A stretch of 64,000 nt of DNA from Clostridium cylindrosporum DSM 605 (GTDB taxonomy: Bacteria > Bacillota > Clostridia > Clostridiales > Caloramatoraceae). The position numbers and the translations under genes were made by a program. The stretch is taken from contig NZ_LFVU01000027.1 of the NCBI RefSeq assembly GCF_001047375.1, positions 186,001 through 250,000 on the forward strand, given 5' to 3'. Position 1 is the first letter of the stretch, and every line of letters begins with the position of its first letter. This document shows, in pieces, positions 63,082 to 64,000 of the stretch. The notes under the pieces were generated by a model, which had not been told where the DNA came from, made no database searches, and saw nothing but the letters and a program-made list of their open reading frames with translations.

Positions 63082-63113
63082 TTAAGACCTATAGTATTTT
63101 CTATAGGTCTTAA
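63082..63113 (+). terminator. Hairpin after the beta-helix gene, weak terminator
   Basis: TTAAGACCTATAG and CTATAGGTCTTAA around a six-base loop. The stem is perfect but only a short AT stretch follows. Confidence 0.55.
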
Positions 63114-63187
63114 ATTATGTAAATATACTCACTTTTTTGTTTGTTTTTTATAATATGATACTGAACATAGGAAAGGGGATGAGTAGA

Positions 63188-64000
63188 ATGAGAATAGGAA
63201 TAGATATGGGGCATACCTTAGAGGGTCCGAATTCTGGGGCTGTTGGAATAATTAAAGAAAGTGAGGAAACAAGAAGGCTTGGTAAAAAGGTTATTAAATA
63301 CCTTGAAGATTTAGGTCATAATGTAGTTAATTGTACTGTAGATGATGCTATAAGTAGTAATGATAGCTTGAATAAAAGAGTAAGTAAGGCAAATGAGGAG
63401 CATTTGGATATATTTGTAAGTATACATTTTAATCAGTCTAGTGGGGGGTATGGTAGTGAAATATATACTGCAAATGCTAAGGAATTACCTCAAGCAGTAA
63501 AAATTTTAAAAGACTTAAATGCTCTTGGTTTTACAAGCTCAACAAGAAGTGAGTTATCAAGGGGAATTAAAGATGGATCTGGTCTTTATGTGATAAGAAA
63601 TACAAAGTCTATATCTATGCTTGTTGAGGTATGTTTTGTAGACAATCCAAGGGATGTTGCATTATACAAAGCTAATTTAGACAAAATTGCTAAAATAGTA
63701 GCAGATGGCATAGTTGTAGGAAGTATAAATAAAGGAGAGAAAGATGAGATGACGCAGGACACAGTTAGGTTAAGTGCTTGTAGTCAAAATCCTATTTCAC
63801 TATCTATGGTAGAAGAGATAAAAATATTACAAAATATAGTTAAGTTAAATCAAGATGGAATAGCTAGAGAGGAACTTATTAATAAATTACCAGAACTTAA
63901 GGGTGGAGAATCAAGAGGAGTAGTTACAGTAATGCAAAGAATATTAATAATGAAAAAGTTTTTAAGTAAAGGTAGCGATACTGGAGTTATAGGTCCTGCA
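63188..64000 (+). CDS. N-acetylmuramoyl-L-alanine amidase (Amidase_3), truncated at the window edge
   Basis: From ATG 63188, behind GAAAGGGGATG, the frame is open to the last base (271 codons). The Amidase_3 zinc site is clear: H9 in DMGHTLEGPNSGAVG, a glutamate in KESEETRR (24-27), H80 in SIHFNQSSGG, and the catalytic glutamate E147 in SMLVEVCFVDNP. No signal peptide is present, as in phage endolysins. After about residue 190 comes a second region (VEEIKILQNIVKLNQDG), probably wall-binding, whose end is outside the window. Confidence 0.88.
   Translation, partial: MRIGIDMGHTLEGPNSGAVGIIKESEETRRLGKKVIKYLEDLGHNVVNCTVDDAISSNDSLNKRVSKANEEHLDIFVSIHFNQSSGGYGSEIYTANAKELPQAVKILKDLNALGFTSSTRSELSRGIKDGSGLYVIRNTKSISMLVEVCFVDNPRDVALYKANLDKIAKIVADGIVVGSINKGEKDEMTQDTVRLSACSQNPISLSMVEEIKILQNIVKLNQDGIAREELINKLPELKGGESRGVVTVMQRILIMKKFLSKGSDTGVIGPA

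Overview
The window is low-GC, AT-rich DNA from an endospore-forming Firmicute, most likely Clostridium sensu stricto or a close relative. Evidence for this is the set of sporulation genes (spoIVA, spoVS, ylbJ, a yteA-like gene, three alpha/beta-type SASP genes), the pta-ackA acetate pathway, T-box and PyrR control, strong AGGAGG ribosome binding sites, frequent GTG/TTG starts, and the Firmicute gene orders around ylm-divIVA, priA-def-fmt-rsmB-rlmN-prpC-prkC-rsgA-rpe-thiN and rnc-smc-ftsY-ylxM-ffh-rpsP-khpA-rimM-trmD-rplS. No rRNA, tRNA, insertion sequence or CRISPR array was seen.

Layout. 1-3.4 kb: end of der, gpsA, spoIVA. 3.6-7.5 kb: division cluster (HlyD-like membrane protein, ylmE, sepF, ylmG, ylmH, divIVA). 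7.5-10.6 kb: Ile T-box and ileS. 10.8-15.2 kb: a DUF5665-type gene, yteA-like gene, lspA, rluD-type gene, then pyrR and uraA, each preceded by a PyrR-type RNA site. 15.2-17 kb: rqcH on the minus strand. 17.1-33.3 kb: dapF, then a long plus-strand block for nucleotide, CoA, translation-initiation and rRNA-modification functions that ends with the PrkC/PrpC signalling pair, rsgA, rpe and thiN. 33.3-38.2 kb: a small membrane protein, rpmB (minus), asp23, fakA, recG. 38.2-39.4 kb: three tandem SASP genes. 39.5-43 kb: rsmD, coaD and the minus-strand pair tmcAL-ylbJ. 43.2-50 kb: pta, ackA, yceD, rpmF, plsX, acpP, rnc, a radical SAM gene, spoVS. 50.2-60.8 kb: smc, the SRP pathway, ribosomal proteins and their maturation factors, rbgA, rnhB, yraN.

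The last 3.2 kb (60.8-64 kb) differs from the rest. It holds a 50-residue minus-strand gene, a holin-like gene, an M15-type endolysin with a peptidoglycan-binding domain, a phage-type beta-helix protein and the start of an Amidase_3 cell-wall hydrolase that runs off the window. It looks like a phage-derived lysis or cell-wall module placed after yraN.

Most of the window is conserved housekeeping DNA and I did not find a clear new defence or biosynthetic system. The items most worth checking are the lysis/beta-helix module, a PyrR site before uraA that appears built to hide the Shine-Dalgarno sequence rather than terminate transcription, a strong promoter followed at once by a terminator upstream of smc, a structured leader before yloC, an operator-like dyad before asp23-fakA, and a small two-helix membrane protein at the place where Bacillus carries spoVM.
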